From Pseudoroseomonas cervicalis (lineage in GTDB: Bacteria > Pseudomonadota > Alphaproteobacteria > Acetobacterales > Acetobacteraceae), in the NCBI RefSeq assembly GCF_030818485.1, contig NZ_JAUTAJ010000004.1:62001-126000 (forward strand): a stretch of DNA of 64,000 nucleotides, in the 5' to 3' direction. Below are positions 15,466 to 24,196 of the stretch, one piece after another. Positions within the stretch are counted from its first letter, which is position 1. Every line of letters starts with the position of its first letter. Both the position numbers and the translations under genes were made by a program. The notes beneath the pieces were generated by a model that saw nothing but the letters and a program-made list of their open reading frames with translations, was not told where the DNA came from and made no database searches.

Positions 15466-16044
15466 TCAGTCCAGTGCCAGCGGCTCGAAGCGCCAGGCGG
15501 TCTCGCCCGGGGCGGGCGGCGTCACCCACATCGGCAGGGCGTTGGGGGTGCGGACATTGGCCGGCAGCCCGGCCTCCGCCCGGAAGGCGCGCCACAGCGC
15601 GCCATGCGCCACCACCAGCACCGGCCCCGGCTGCTCCAGGCAGAAATTGATCGCGCCCACCGTGCGGGCGCGCAGCTCGGAGAAGCTTTCGGCGCCCTCG
15701 GGGGTGAAGCGGCCCTCGACCCAGTCGTCGAACCAGCCGGCCATGGGCTGGCCTTCCTGCACGCCGAAGGAGACCTCGCGCAGCGCGTCATGGATCGCGA
15801 CCTCGCGCCCCAGCAGGCGGGCCGCCGCCTCCGCCGTGTGGCGGGCGCGGCTGAGCGGGGAGGCGATGATGGTCGCGATCTCGCGGCCCGCCAGGGCGCG
15901 GGCCGCCCGCTCCGCCTGGGCGATGCCGACCTCGTTCAGCGGGATGTCGACATTGCCCTGGGACAGGCCGCGCGCATTCCAGTCCGTCTCGCCATGGCGG
16001 AGGAACCAGAAGGGCTTGCGGGTGAGCGGGGCGGCCGCGGCCAT
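15466..16044 (-). CDS. Histidine phosphatase superfamily protein (phosphoglycerate-mutase-like)
   Basis: 192 residues. The RHG signature LRHGETDWNARGLSQG places the phosphate-accepting His at H17. The second Arg (SPLSRARHTAEA), the acid residue in LREVSFGVQEGQ and the second His in VVAHGALWRAF complete the active site. Size and the LSQGNVDIPLN loop fit broad-specificity phosphatases of the PhoE/GpmB or CobC type rather than dPGM. Its ATG shares a base with the stop of the GST gene, so the two are translationally coupled. Substrate unknown. Confidence 0.88.
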   Translation of the reverse strand: MAAAAPLTRKPFWFLRHGETDWNARGLSQGNVDIPLNEVGIAQAERAARALAGREIATIIASPLSRARHTAEAAARLLGREVAIHDALREVSFGVQEGQPMAGWFDDWVEGRFTPEGAESFSELRARTVGAINFCLEQPGPVLVVAHGALWRAFRAEAGLPANVRTPNALPMWVTPPAPGETAWRFEPLALD

Positions 16045-16664
16045 CAGGCCAGACCCTCGCTGGCCATGGCGCGCTGCACCGCGGGGCGGGCCAGCATGCG
16101 CTCGAAATGCGCCTGCACCTTGGGCGGCAGCTTCATGGCCATGCGCTTCGCCGCCCAGAACTCCACGAAGAACAGCGCCGAATCGGCGATGGAATAGCCC
16201 GAGGCCAGCGCCCAGTCGCCGCCCTGCCATTGCTGGTCCACGGTGGCGAAGCCCTTGGCCGCCAGATCCCAGCCCTGCTGCTTCACCGCCGCGTGGTCGG
16301 CCTCGCTGGGGGCGAAGCGGGCCTGGTTGAACAGGCGGGAAAAGCCCTGCGGGTGGATGGTGCCGGTGGCGTAGTCGACGATCTCCAGCGCCCGCGCCTG
16401 GCCCTCGGCATCGGCCGGGAGCAGCTTGGCGCCGGGGTTGGTCGAGGCCAGCCAGAAGGCGATGGCGGTGTACTGCGTCAGCACCGAGCCATCGTCGCGC
16501 ACCAGGGTGGGCACCTTGCCCTTGGGGTTCAGCGCCTGGAATTCCGGCGTCTGCAGCGCACCCTCCTTGATGGGGGAGCGCACCGCCTCGAAGGGCTTGC
16601 CGATCTCTTCCAGCAGGACATGAATGCCGAGCGAGCAGGCGCCGGGCGAGTAGTAGAGCTTCAT
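16044..16664 (-). CDS. Glutathione S-transferase, beta-class-like
   Basis: 206 residues with a thioredoxin-fold N-terminus starting MKLYYSPGACSLG. Cys at position 10 is the conserved beta-class residue. The cis-Pro segment NPKGKVPTLV and an all-helical C-terminal domain containing YSIADSALFFVEFWA (the SxAD N-capping box) follow. It conjugates or reduces electrophiles with glutathione in the cytoplasm. It is transcribed ahead of the phosphatase, overlapping it by one base. Upstream (16665-16871) lies the palindromic repeat described separately rather than an obvious promoter. Confidence 0.92.
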   Translation of the reverse strand: MKLYYSPGACSLGIHVLLEEIGKPFEAVRSPIKEGALQTPEFQALNPKGKVPTLVRDDGSVLTQYTAIAFWLASTNPGAKLLPADAEGQARALEIVDYATGTIHPQGFSRLFNQARFAPSEADHAAVKQQGWDLAAKGFATVDQQWQGGDWALASGYSIADSALFFVEFWAAKRMAMKLPPKVQAHFERMLARPAVQRAMASEGLA

Positions 16665-16748
16665 GGCGTTGTCCCAATCTCCAGGCCGGATGGCCGTCGG
16701 GGAGGGAGGATCGACGCGCGGCAGGAGGCGTGCAAGCCCTTCCAGAAG

Positions 16749-16866
16749 GGTTCTTTTTTGGAAAAAAGAACCAAAAAACTTTTGTCCGTTGGCGTCCCGC
16801 CTCAGGCCATAAGCGGGACGCTAAACTGAAAAAGTCTTTTTGCTTCTTTTTCTTCAGAAAAAGAAG
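16749..16866. repeat. Palindromic repeat element, copy 1
   Basis: A 118-bp element with two AT-rich hairpin arms, GGTTCTTTTTT/AAAAAAGAACC (16749-16772) and CTTCTTTTTC/GAAAAAGAAG (16843-16866). They flank a 45-bp GC-rich near-palindromic core (16784-16828). The second copy at 43796-43912 has the same arms, but its core is in the reverse orientation (39 of 45 bases identical after reverse-complementing). It lies between the GNAT and GST genes, 5 bases past the GNAT stop, and its T-rich arms could terminate transcription on both strands. Confidence 0.88.
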
Positions 16867-16871
16867 ATGAC

Positions 16872-17342
16872 TTAGATTTTCTTGATCATCTCATGCGCAT
16901 AATGCGCGAAGCCGAAGCGCTTGTAGGTCGCTTCCGCCCCGTCATTCCCCGCCAGAACCCCGATCAGCAGGCGCTTCAGCCCGCGCGCCTTGGTCAGGCG
17001 CTCGGCCTCCGCCAGCAAGGCGCGGCCGATTCCGTGGCCGCGATGGCTCTCGCGCACGAAGAGATCGGCGACATAGCCATGCTCGCGCTCGGCCACGAAG
17101 GGCAGATGCTGGCCGAAGGTCAGGAACAGATGCCCGACCACGGCGCCATCCGCCTCCGCCACCACGGCGTGGCCCTGGCTGTCGGCGATGCGGCCCAGCA
17201 CATGGTCCAGCGTCTCGCGCGCGCCCTCCTCATCGGTGCGGCGGTCGCCGGCGATGGCGTGCTCGAAGCGGTTCAGGCCGAGGGTCTGCGCGAGCAGGGC
17301 CTCCCGGTCCGCATCCCGGGCGGGACGGATCAGGAAGCCCAT
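16872..17342 (-). CDS. GNAT-family N-acetyltransferase
   Basis: 156 residues. The acetyl-CoA pyrophosphate loop is visible as SHRGHGIGRALLAEAERL (motif A), preceded by the strand YVADLFVRE and followed by a typical RLLIGVLAGNDGAEATYKRFGF motif B. The family acetylates amines, amino acids or ribosomal proteins. The HAVVAEADGAVVGHLFL strand pair is standard for the fold. Transcribed on the minus strand after prs, 10 bases downstream of its stop, so probably co-transcribed with it. Substrate unknown. Confidence 0.9.
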   Translation of the reverse strand: MGFLIRPARDADREALLAQTLGLNRFEHAIAGDRRTDEEGARETLDHVLGRIADSQGHAVVAEADGAVVGHLFLTFGQHLPFVAEREHGYVADLFVRESHRGHGIGRALLAEAERLTKARGLKRLLIGVLAGNDGAEATYKRFGFAHYAHEMIKKI

Positions 17343-17352
17343 GCGCGGATCC

Positions 17353-18285
<933 letters not shown>

Positions 18286-18457
18286 GGAGGCGGCATCTCC
18301 GGGCAGCGGGACCCTGGGCGAAGTCGGGCTGGGCAAAAACCGCCCGGCGGGAACGCGCGCGTGGTAGCAACGTGACGGTGGTATGTCCATCGTGCAGCAC
18401 CACCAGGGCCATGCGGCGGCCGCGATTCCGGCCTGCGGTGACGCGCCGCTTGCGGAT

Positions 18458-18481
18458 AATGATACCTTATAACATAACATT
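18458..18481. promoter_or_regulatory. Candidate Zur box
   Basis: A 24-bp imperfect palindrome, AATGATACCTTATAAC... to CATT, with 18 of 24 symmetric positions, resembling the alphaproteobacterial Zur operator built on TGTTATA/TATAACA. It ends 3 bases before the ATG of the DUF1826 gene, a position where a bound repressor would block initiation. DUF1826 and COG0523 genes are known Zur-regulon members, which supports the assignment. Confidence 0.65.
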
Positions 18482-18484
18482 TGT

Positions 18485-19120
18485 ATGGTTCTGCTGAGCG
18501 AAGCCTGGCTGGCGCCGCCACCGCTTGGCCCCTGCGTGATCGCCGGGGCCTGGCCGGATGCGCTGATGGAAATCCTGCGGCCGGAGGCGCAACTCGCCCT
18601 CTGGCCGCGCCCCCTGCCGCCGCCGCTGCGGCGCGAGGCCGCTACCCTGGCCGCGCATCCCTTCGAGGTGCTGGCCGAGGCGGCGCCCGAGGAATTGGCG
18701 CGGCGCCTGGGCGAGGCCCTGCCAAGGGCGGCGCCCGCGCTGCTGCACGACATCCACGCTTTGGCGCTGGTCTTCGCCGGCATCGCCGGGGTGGCGCGGC
18801 TGCGGCTGCGGCTGGAGTCGCAGGCGGCGCCGGCTTGCCCACGCTTCCATGCCGATGCGGTCGGGCTGCGCCTGCTCTGCACCTATCACGGGCCGGGCAC
18901 GCAATGGCTGGCCCTGCCCGGCGGCGCCCGCGCCGCGCGCGCCCTGCCCGAGCCGCCCCCGCCGCCCGAGCAGGCGGCGGCCGGCACCGTGCTGCTGATG
19001 AAGGGGGAGGGCCATCCCGGCCAGGCCGGGCGCGGCCTGATCCACCGCTCGCCCCCCGCCGCGGCGGGCGGGCGGCTGCTGCTCTGCCTCGACGAACCGG
19101 GAAGGAATCCCTTGCCATGA
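18485..19120 (+). CDS. DUF1826 family protein (zinc-responsive operon)
   Basis: 211 residues without signal peptide or membrane segment. The family pattern is visible in [23 protein letters not shown] (His/Asp residues suggest metal or cofactor binding) and in a late [24 protein letters not shown] segment. Its biochemical role is not established. Across proteobacteria it is linked to COG0523 GTPases and Zur control. Here the Zur-like box lies directly upstream and the stop overlaps the start of the COG0523 gene (ATGA), giving a two-gene operon. Only 3 bases separate the palindrome from the ATG and no Shine-Dalgarno is seen, so the message may be leaderless or nearly so. Confidence 0.82.
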   Translation: MVLLSEAWLAPPPLGPCVIAGAWPDALMEILRPEAQLALWPRPLPPPLRREAATLAAHPFEVLAEAAPEELARRLGEALPRAAPALLHDIHALALVFAGIAGVARLRLRLESQAAPACPRFHADAVGLRLLCTYHGPGTQWLALPGGARAARALPEPPPPPEQAAAGTVLLMKGEGHPGQAGRGLIHRSPPAAAGGRLLLCLDEPGRNPLP

Positions 19121-20319
19121 CCCTGGCCGCCGATGCCCGGCTGCCCGTCACCGTGCTGTCCGGCTTCCTCGGCGCCGGCAAGACGACGCTGCTGAACCAT
19201 ATCCTGGCCAACCGGGAGGGGCGGCGCGTCGCCGTCATCGTCAACGACATGTCGGAGGTGAATATCGACGCCGCCCTGGTGGAGCAGGGCGGCCGCCTGT
19301 CGCGCACCGAGGAAAAGCTGGTGGAGATGACCAATGGCTGCATCTGCTGCACCTTGCGCGAGGACCTGATGCAGGAGGTGGCCAGGCTGGCCGCCGAGGG
19401 GCGCTTCGATGCGCTGCTGATCGAGAGCACCGGCATCGCCGAGCCCATGCCGGTCGCCGCCACCTTCGATTTCCGCGACGAGGACGGGCATTCGCTGTCC
19501 GACCTGGCGCGGCTCGACACCATGGTGACGGTGGTCGATGCCAGCGCCTTCCCGCGCGACTATGCCAGCGCCGAGTCCCTTCGCCAGCGCGGCGAGGTGG
19601 CGGGGCCGGAGGATGGCCGCCTGCTGGTCGACCTGCTGGTGGAGCAGGTGGAATTCGCCGACATCCTGGTGCTGAACAAGCTGGACCTGGTGCCACCCGG
19701 GGGCCGCGCCCAGGCCATCGCCCTGCTGCGCGCGCTGAACTCCAGGGCCGAGATCGTCGAGGCCGAGCAGGGCCGGGTGCCATTGGAGAAAGTGCTGGGC
19801 ACCGGCCGCTTCGACTTCGCCCGCGCCAGCCAGGCCGCCGGCTGGGCGCAGGCGCTGTCCGGGGAGCATCTGCCGGAATCCGAGGAATTCGGCCTGTCGA
19901 GCTTCGTCTGGCGCGCCCGCCGGCCCCTGCACCCGGCGCGCTTCAAGGCCTTCATCGAAAGCGACCTGCCCGGCGTGGTGCGCGCCAAGGGTTTCTTCTG
20001 GCTGGCCAGCCGGATGGAGTGGGCGGGGTCCTGGCAGCTGGCCGGCAGCGTCGGCCGGCACGAGGCCGCCGGCTTCTGGTGGGCGGCGGTGGGCCCGGAG
20101 CGCTGGCCGGACGACCCGGACTGGCGCGCCGGCGTCAGGCGCCTGTGGCAGGAGCCCTGGGGCGACCGCCGGCAGGAGCTGGTCTTCATCGGCATCGGCC
20201 TGGAGGAGGCGGCGCTGCGCCGCCAGCTCGATGCCTGCCTGCTCACCGAGGCCGAGTTGCGCCAGGGGCCACGCTTCTGGGCCCGGCTGCCGGATCCGTT
20301 CCCGGCCTGGTCGCGCTAG
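19117..20319 (+). CDS. COG0523 / CobW-family GTPase, putative zinc metallochaperone
   Basis: 400 residues. G3E GTPase with Walker [10 protein letters not shown] (about 16-24), the metal-binding CxCC motif C75-I-C77-C78 in [10 protein letters not shown], Walker [11 protein letters not shown] and guanine motif NKLD. The CobW C-terminal domain ([16 protein letters not shown] onwards) is complete. ZNG1-type members insert zinc into client proteins during zinc shortage. The context (Zur box, DUF1826 partner) supports zinc rather than cobalt (CobW) or nitrile hydratase activation. The 4-base overlap with the DUF1826 gene implies translational coupling. Confidence 0.93.
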   Translation: MTLAADARLPVTVLSGFLGAGKTTLLNHILANREGRRVAVIVNDMSEVNIDAALVEQGGRLSRTEEKLVEMTNGCICCTLREDLMQEVARLAAEGRFDALLIESTGIAEPMPVAATFDFRDEDGHSLSDLARLDTMVTVVDASAFPRDYASAESLRQRGEVAGPEDGRLLVDLLVEQVEFADILVLNKLDLVPPGGRAQAIALLRALNSRAEIVEAEQGRVPLEKVLGTGRFDFARASQAAGWAQALSGEHLPESEEFGLSSFVWRARRPLHPARFKAFIESDLPGVVRAKGFFWLASRMEWAGSWQLAGSVGRHEAAGFWWAAVGPERWPDDPDWRAGVRRLWQEPWGDRRQELVFIGIGLEEAALRRQLDACLLTEAELRQGPRFWARLPDPFPAWSR

Positions 20320-20428
20320 CGGCCGGCCCGGCCGCCCGCCCGGCGGGGCGGGCAGACCGTCAGGAGGGCGGCGCCGTCGCCTGGCGCCCAAAGGCCCGGC
20401 GGGGCGGCGCCCGCCCGGGCAGCTGGCG

Positions 20429-21439
20429 TCAGCGCGGCCGCGCGGCCGCCGGCGCCGCGCCGGGGCGGCCGGCGCCCGGCTGGGCCGCCGGCTGCGCCGC
20501 GCCCGCTGGGGAAGCTCCCGCCTGCGGCAGGGTCGGCGGCGGCTCGCCGGGCGCCGCCTCGGGCGGCTGCACGGCGTTGCGGATCACCTCCTGGATGCCA
20601 TTCGCCGCCTGCTCGGCCGCGACATAGGCGACATCGCCCCACAGCCCGTTCAGCGTGCCGCGCGGCACCTCGTTGATTTGCACCACCCGGCCCAGCTCGA
20701 AGCCGTCGCGGCGGGTGACGATCCATTGCAGCTCGATGCGCTGGGTGTTGTTGGGCTGGCTCACCGCCTCCACCACGCCTTGCACCGCATAGGTGGCGCC
20801 ATCCGCCTGGTCCTGCGGCAGGTAGCCGAGGCGGTTCAGATGGTCGCGCATCCGCTCATTCAGGCTGCGATTGCCGTCGCCCGGCGCGCCGCGCACCCCG
20901 GCCAGCCGGATGCGCAGCGGCCCCTGGCCGGCCAGCGCGCGCGGGTCGCTCGCCTTGCGGGCGGCCTCCACCTGCTCCAGCAGCTTGGCCACCGCCGGGG
21001 CGTCGCGCTGCGCGACCTCCTTGAACAGCGCGTCATCCTCCTGGCCCCAGCCGCGCAGCGGCACCGGGCGGCCCTCGGCCTCGCCCAGCACGGTGCCATC
21101 GGCATCCAGCAGGGCGTAGCGCGGCACCACGCTCTCGCCGCGCCGCTCGGCGGTCACCCGCAGCGGCCAGTCCAGCGGCCAGGGGGTGGGCACGGCCACT
21201 GCCGGCACCTCGGCCACCCGCAGCGAATCGGCCAGGCTGTCGGCGAAGCGCTCCGCCCCGGCATCGGTCAGCAGGGCCTGGGCGGGATAGGCGATGGCGA
21301 TCCGGTAGGCCGGGGGCTGGGCCAGGCGCCGGGCATCGCCGCCCGGATTGCCCCAGAAGGGATAGACGCTGCCGCAGGCGGACAGCGCCAGCAGCAGCAG
21401 GGCCGGCAGCAGCCGGCGCGCGCGGTCAGACAAGGGCAA
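20429..21439 (-). CDS. Putative outer-membrane or periplasmic lipoprotein
   Basis: 336 residues. A lipoprotein signal peptide (LLPALLLLALSAC, lipobox LSAC with C21 or C22 lipidated) is followed by a mixed domain with YRIAIAYPAQALLTDAGAERFADSLADSLR. A second domain carries RSLNERMRDHLNRLGYLPQDQADGATYAVQGVVEAV. The tail from about residue 290 is Pro/Ala/Gln-rich. I do not recognise the family. The first usable start is TTG 21439, which overlaps the end of a possible 23-residue ORF by 14 bases. A typical start for this gene could lie elsewhere, but the lipobox fixes the N-terminus within a few residues. Confidence 0.78.
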   Translation of the reverse strand: MPLSDRARRLLPALLLLALSACGSVYPFWGNPGGDARRLAQPPAYRIAIAYPAQALLTDAGAERFADSLADSLRVAEVPAVAVPTPWPLDWPLRVTAERRGESVVPRYALLDADGTVLGEAEGRPVPLRGWGQEDDALFKEVAQRDAPAVAKLLEQVEAARKASDPRALAGQGPLRIRLAGVRGAPGDGNRSLNERMRDHLNRLGYLPQDQADGATYAVQGVVEAVSQPNNTQRIELQWIVTRRDGFELGRVVQINEVPRGTLNGLWGDVAYVAAEQAANGIQEVIRNAVQPPEAAPGEPPPTLPQAGASPAGAAQPAAQPGAGRPGAAPAAARPR

Positions 21440-21497
21440 AACAGGACACCAGCAAGGTCAGCATCATCAGCACGAGCAGCATCACCATATAGGGCAT
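21426..21497 (-). CDS. Possible 23-residue hydrophobic peptide
   Basis: A short frame, ATG at 21497 to TGA at 21426, encodes a single membrane helix (MPYMVMLLVLMMLTLLVSC then FALV). It lies in the 11-base gap after pgeF and overlaps the lipoprotein start by 14 bases, an arrangement typical of translational coupling. GAGGG lies about 8 bases before the ATG. Evidence is limited to position and hydrophobicity. It could equally be the untranslated leader of the lipoprotein gene. Confidence 0.4.
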   Translation of the reverse strand: MPYMVMLLVLMMLTLLVSCFALV

Positions 21498-21508
21498 GGC
21501 CCGCGCCC

Positions 21509-22291
21509 TCAGCCGGATGGCGGAAGGGGCAGGGCGATGGCAGAAAGCTGGTGCCCGATCGGCCCTTCGCCATTCACGGTGCGGCGACGATGGCTGAAGA
21601 AGCGCGCCGGATCCGCATAGGTGTCGAGCGGCAGCACGCCGACCCGCCCGGCGCCGGCTGCCTTCAGCCGCGCCGCGCAATAGCCCGGCAGGTCGAACTG
21701 CCAATGCCCCTCGCGCTTGCCGTCGCCGAAGAAGCGGGCATCGGTCGCGTCGCGCGCCAGCACCGCGTCGCGCAGATCGGCGCCGACCTCGTAGGAATCC
21801 TGGCGGATGCAGGGGCCGACCACGGCGGCGATGCCGGCGCGGGTGGCGCCCAGCGCCTCCATGGCCTCCAGCGTCGCCTCCAGCACCCCCGCCACCGCGC
21901 CGCGCCAGCCGGCATGGGCGGCGCCCACCACCCCGGCGGCCGCGTCGGCGAACAGCACCGGCGCGCAATCGGCGGTGACGATGCCGAGCGGCAGGCCCGG
22001 CCGGTTGGTCACCAGCGCATCGGCCTGCGGCCGCGCCTCCTGCGGCACCGGCTCGGTCAGCGTCGCGACCGCCGCGCCATGCACCTGGTGCGCGCCGGAC
22101 AGGGCCGCCTCCGGCAGCCCCAGCGCCCGCATCGCGCGCGCCCGGTTGGTGGCGACGGCCTGCGGCTCGTCCTGGCCGGAGAGCGAGCAGTTCAGCGTGG
22201 CGAAGCCGCCGCGCGACACCCCGCCGCGGCGGGTGAAGAAGCCATGCGGCAGGGTGATCAGCGGCGCGGCGGAGATGTATTCGGCGGTCAT
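21509..22291 (-). CDS. pgeF: YfiH/PgeF-family purine nucleoside phosphorylase (multicopper-like)
   Basis: 260 residues. The metal-site motifs of the family are present: HQVHGAAV, TADCAPVLF and GAAHAGWRG, followed by the closing VGPCIRQDSYEVG segment. Members (formerly called laccase-domain or polyphenol oxidase) act on purine nucleosides, and E. coli YfiH also edits peptidoglycan precursors. The ATG overlaps the stop of the MidA-type methyltransferase gene by 4 bases. The lgt - midA - pgeF order is widespread in alphaproteobacteria. Confidence 0.92.
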   Translation of the reverse strand: MTAEYISAAPLITLPHGFFTRRGGVSRGGFATLNCSLSGQDEPQAVATNRARAMRALGLPEAALSGAHQVHGAAVATLTEPVPQEARPQADALVTNRPGLPLGIVTADCAPVLFADAAAGVVGAAHAGWRGAVAGVLEATLEAMEALGATRAGIAAVVGPCIRQDSYEVGADLRDAVLARDATDARFFGDGKREGHWQFDLPGYCAARLKAAGAGRVGVLPLDTYADPARFFSHRRRTVNGEGPIGHQLSAIALPLPPSG

Positions 22292-23289
22292 GCGGTCTCG
22301 AACCCCGGCAGGGTGGGCAGGGCAGGGTGGCAAAGCGCCAGCGCCTTGAACAGCCGCCCCATCCCTTCCGGGGCGATCAGGCGCTGCGCGGCGGAAAGCT
22401 GCATCCCGGCGCCGGACGGCCGGGCGCGCGCCAGCATCGCCGCGCGCGTCACCAGACCCAGCGATTGCAGGAAGATACCCTGCGGCACCGGCCCCTGGGC
22501 GGTGGCGCCGGCGGCGATGCCGGCCTCGGCCACCGCCTGGAAATCGACATGCGCGGTGATGTCCGCCGCCCCCGGCGCGCCCAGCGGATCGGCCGCGCCA
22601 TGCGCGCTGAGCGCCTGCAGCGAATCGCCGAAGCCGCTGCGGGCGGGTCCGTAATCGACGAACAGCGCCGCGCCGCCCTGCGCCGCCAGCCGGGCGCCGA
22701 GATGCGCGGCGAGGACGCGGGCCGGCTCGCACACCTCCTGGATGGCACCCTCCGGCGCGCCGCCGGGCAAAGGCGGGGCATCGTCGGAAACAGGCACCGG
22801 AACAAAAGCGCCGGCCTCGACATGCCGCTCCAGCCAGGCGCCGCCCCGGCGCTCGAACTGGCGGATCGGCAGCGCGTCCAGGAACTCATTCGCCAGCACC
22901 AGCGCCGGGCCGGGGGGGAGGTCCTCCACCCGGTCATGCCAGACCGGCTCGGCCCCGGCCAGAAGCTCGGCCTGCCGGGCGCGCAGCGCCGGGCTCTGCT
23001 CCACCAGATGCAGCCGCAGCGCGGCGCGGAAATCGGGGACCACCTGCGCGATCGCCCGCAGCGCATCCGCCATCAGCGTGCCGCGCCCGGGGCCGAGCTC
23101 CACCAGCAGGACCGGGGCAGGCTTGCCCATCACCTGCCAGGCGATCGCGGCCCAGAGCCCCAGGCACTCGCCAAAGGCCTGGCTGATCTCCGGGGCGGTG
23201 ATGAAATCGCCCCGCGCGCCGAACGGGTCGCGGCCGGCATAATAGGCCGCCGCCGCGCGGGCCATGAAATGATCCAGGCGCTCGGGCAT
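22288..23289 (-). CDS. MidA/NDUFAF7-type SAM-dependent methyltransferase (DUF185)
   Basis: 333 residues. The family opening GRDPFGARGDFITAPEISQAFGE is followed by the SAM loop VELGPGRGTLMADALR, the conserved ANEFLDALPIRQF and, later, ADITAHVDFQAVAEAG. Eukaryotic NDUFAF7 dimethylates an arginine of complex I. A similar role on NuoD is plausible for bacterial members but unproven. Transcribed after lgt on the minus strand, with two hairpins in the gap, and coupled to pgeF by ATGA overlap. Confidence 0.92.
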   Translation of the reverse strand: MPERLDHFMARAAAAYYAGRDPFGARGDFITAPEISQAFGECLGLWAAIAWQVMGKPAPVLLVELGPGRGTLMADALRAIAQVVPDFRAALRLHLVEQSPALRARQAELLAGAEPVWHDRVEDLPPGPALVLANEFLDALPIRQFERRGGAWLERHVEAGAFVPVPVSDDAPPLPGGAPEGAIQEVCEPARVLAAHLGARLAAQGGAALFVDYGPARSGFGDSLQALSAHGAADPLGAPGAADITAHVDFQAVAEAGIAAGATAQGPVPQGIFLQSLGLVTRAAMLARARPSGAGMQLSAAQRLIAPEGMGRLFKALALCHPALPTLPGFETA

Positions 23290-23304
23290 CAGAAGCCGAA
23301 AAGG

Positions 23305-23326
23305 CCGGGGGAATGAATTCCCCCGG
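23305..23326 (-). terminator. Hairpin downstream of lgt
   Basis: CCGGGGGAAT/ATTCCCCCGG form a 10-bp perfect stem with a 2-base loop. On the minus strand it is followed by CCTTTTC, a weak U-tract, so it may attenuate transcription between lgt and midA. Confidence 0.5.
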
Positions 23327-23349
23327 ACCCCCTTCTTCTTTCTGTCAGG

Positions 23350-23372
23350 GCCGGGCGCCGCTGGCGCCCGGC
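23350..23372. other. Second hairpin downstream of lgt
   Basis: GCCGGGCGCC/GGCGCCCGGC form a 10-bp perfect stem with a GCT loop, 15 bases beyond the lgt stop. No T-run on either side. With the neighbouring hairpin it makes the 97-base lgt-midA gap strongly structured. Confidence 0.45.
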
Positions 23373-23386
23373 GGCGTGGGCATCCC

Positions 23387-24184
23387 TCATGCGGGGCGGG
23401 GGCGGGCCATGGCCATCAGCGCCACGCCCACCAGCACCATCGGGATCGACAGCAGCTGCCCCATCGTCGCGCCGCCCCACAGGAAGCCCAGCTGCGCATC
23501 CGGCTGGCGGAACACCTCGCCAATGATGCGCGCCACGCCATAGCCGGCCAGGAAGGCGCCGGCGACAAAGCCCTCGCGCTCCCGCAAGGCCGGGATGCGC
23601 ACCAGCACCTGCAGCAGGATGAACAGGCAGAGCCCCTCCATCGCCGCCTGGTAGAGCTGGCTGGGATGGCGCGGCTCCGGCCCGCCATGCGGGAAGACCA
23701 TCGCCCAGGGCACGTCGGTCACCCGGCCCCACAGCTCGCCATTGATGAAATTGGCCAGCCGCCCGAAGAACAGCCCGACCGGCACCACCGCCGTCAGCCG
23801 GTCGCCGAAGCGGCGGATCGACAGCCCCTGGCGGCGGCAGAACAGGATCAGCGCCAGGATCACCCCCGCCGCCCCGCCATGGAAGGACATGCCGCCCTTC
23901 CAGACATACAGCGCCTCCCAGGGCGCGCTCAGATAGTGGTCGGGCTGGTAGAACAGCACATAGCCGAGCCGCCCGCCCAGGATGACGCCCAGCACCGCCC
24001 AGGTGACGAAATCATCCACCTGCTCGGCGCTGGCGGCCACCGGCGGCAGCGCCGCCAGCCGCCGCATCAGCCGCCAGCCGATCAGGATGCCGGCGATATA
24101 GGCCAGCGCGTACCAGCGGATGGCAAACGGCCCGATCTCGACCAGCACCGGGTCGATCGCCGGGAAGGGGATGGCGAAGAACAT
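23387..24184 (-). CDS. lgt: Phosphatidylglycerol-prolipoprotein diacylglyceryl transferase
   Basis: Inner-membrane enzyme that adds diacylglycerol to the lipobox Cys of prolipoproteins, the first step of lipoprotein maturation. 265 residues with seven hydrophobic segments. Signature elements seen are FGRLANFINGELWGR (phospholipid site), HGGAAG (catalytic-loop region), RHPSQLYQAAMEG and a C-terminal GYGVARIIGEVFRQPD. The window encodes at least two lipoproteins that would be its clients. It is the first gene after hldD (12-base gap) on the minus strand. Confidence 0.96.
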   Translation of the reverse strand: MFFAIPFPAIDPVLVEIGPFAIRWYALAYIAGILIGWRLMRRLAALPPVAASAEQVDDFVTWAVLGVILGGRLGYVLFYQPDHYLSAPWEALYVWKGGMSFHGGAAGVILALILFCRRQGLSIRRFGDRLTAVVPVGLFFGRLANFINGELWGRVTDVPWAMVFPHGGPEPRHPSQLYQAAMEGLCLFILLQVLVRIPALREREGFVAGAFLAGYGVARIIGEVFRQPDAQLGFLWGGATMGQLLSIPMVLVGVALMAMARPRPA

Positions 24185-24196
24185 GGGAGGATGGCC

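Noticed and set aside
20320..20428. Gene in the GC-rich gap between the COG0523 gene and the lipoprotein gene
   Set aside because: Only simple GC-rich sequence is seen; frames through it are continuations of antisense frames.
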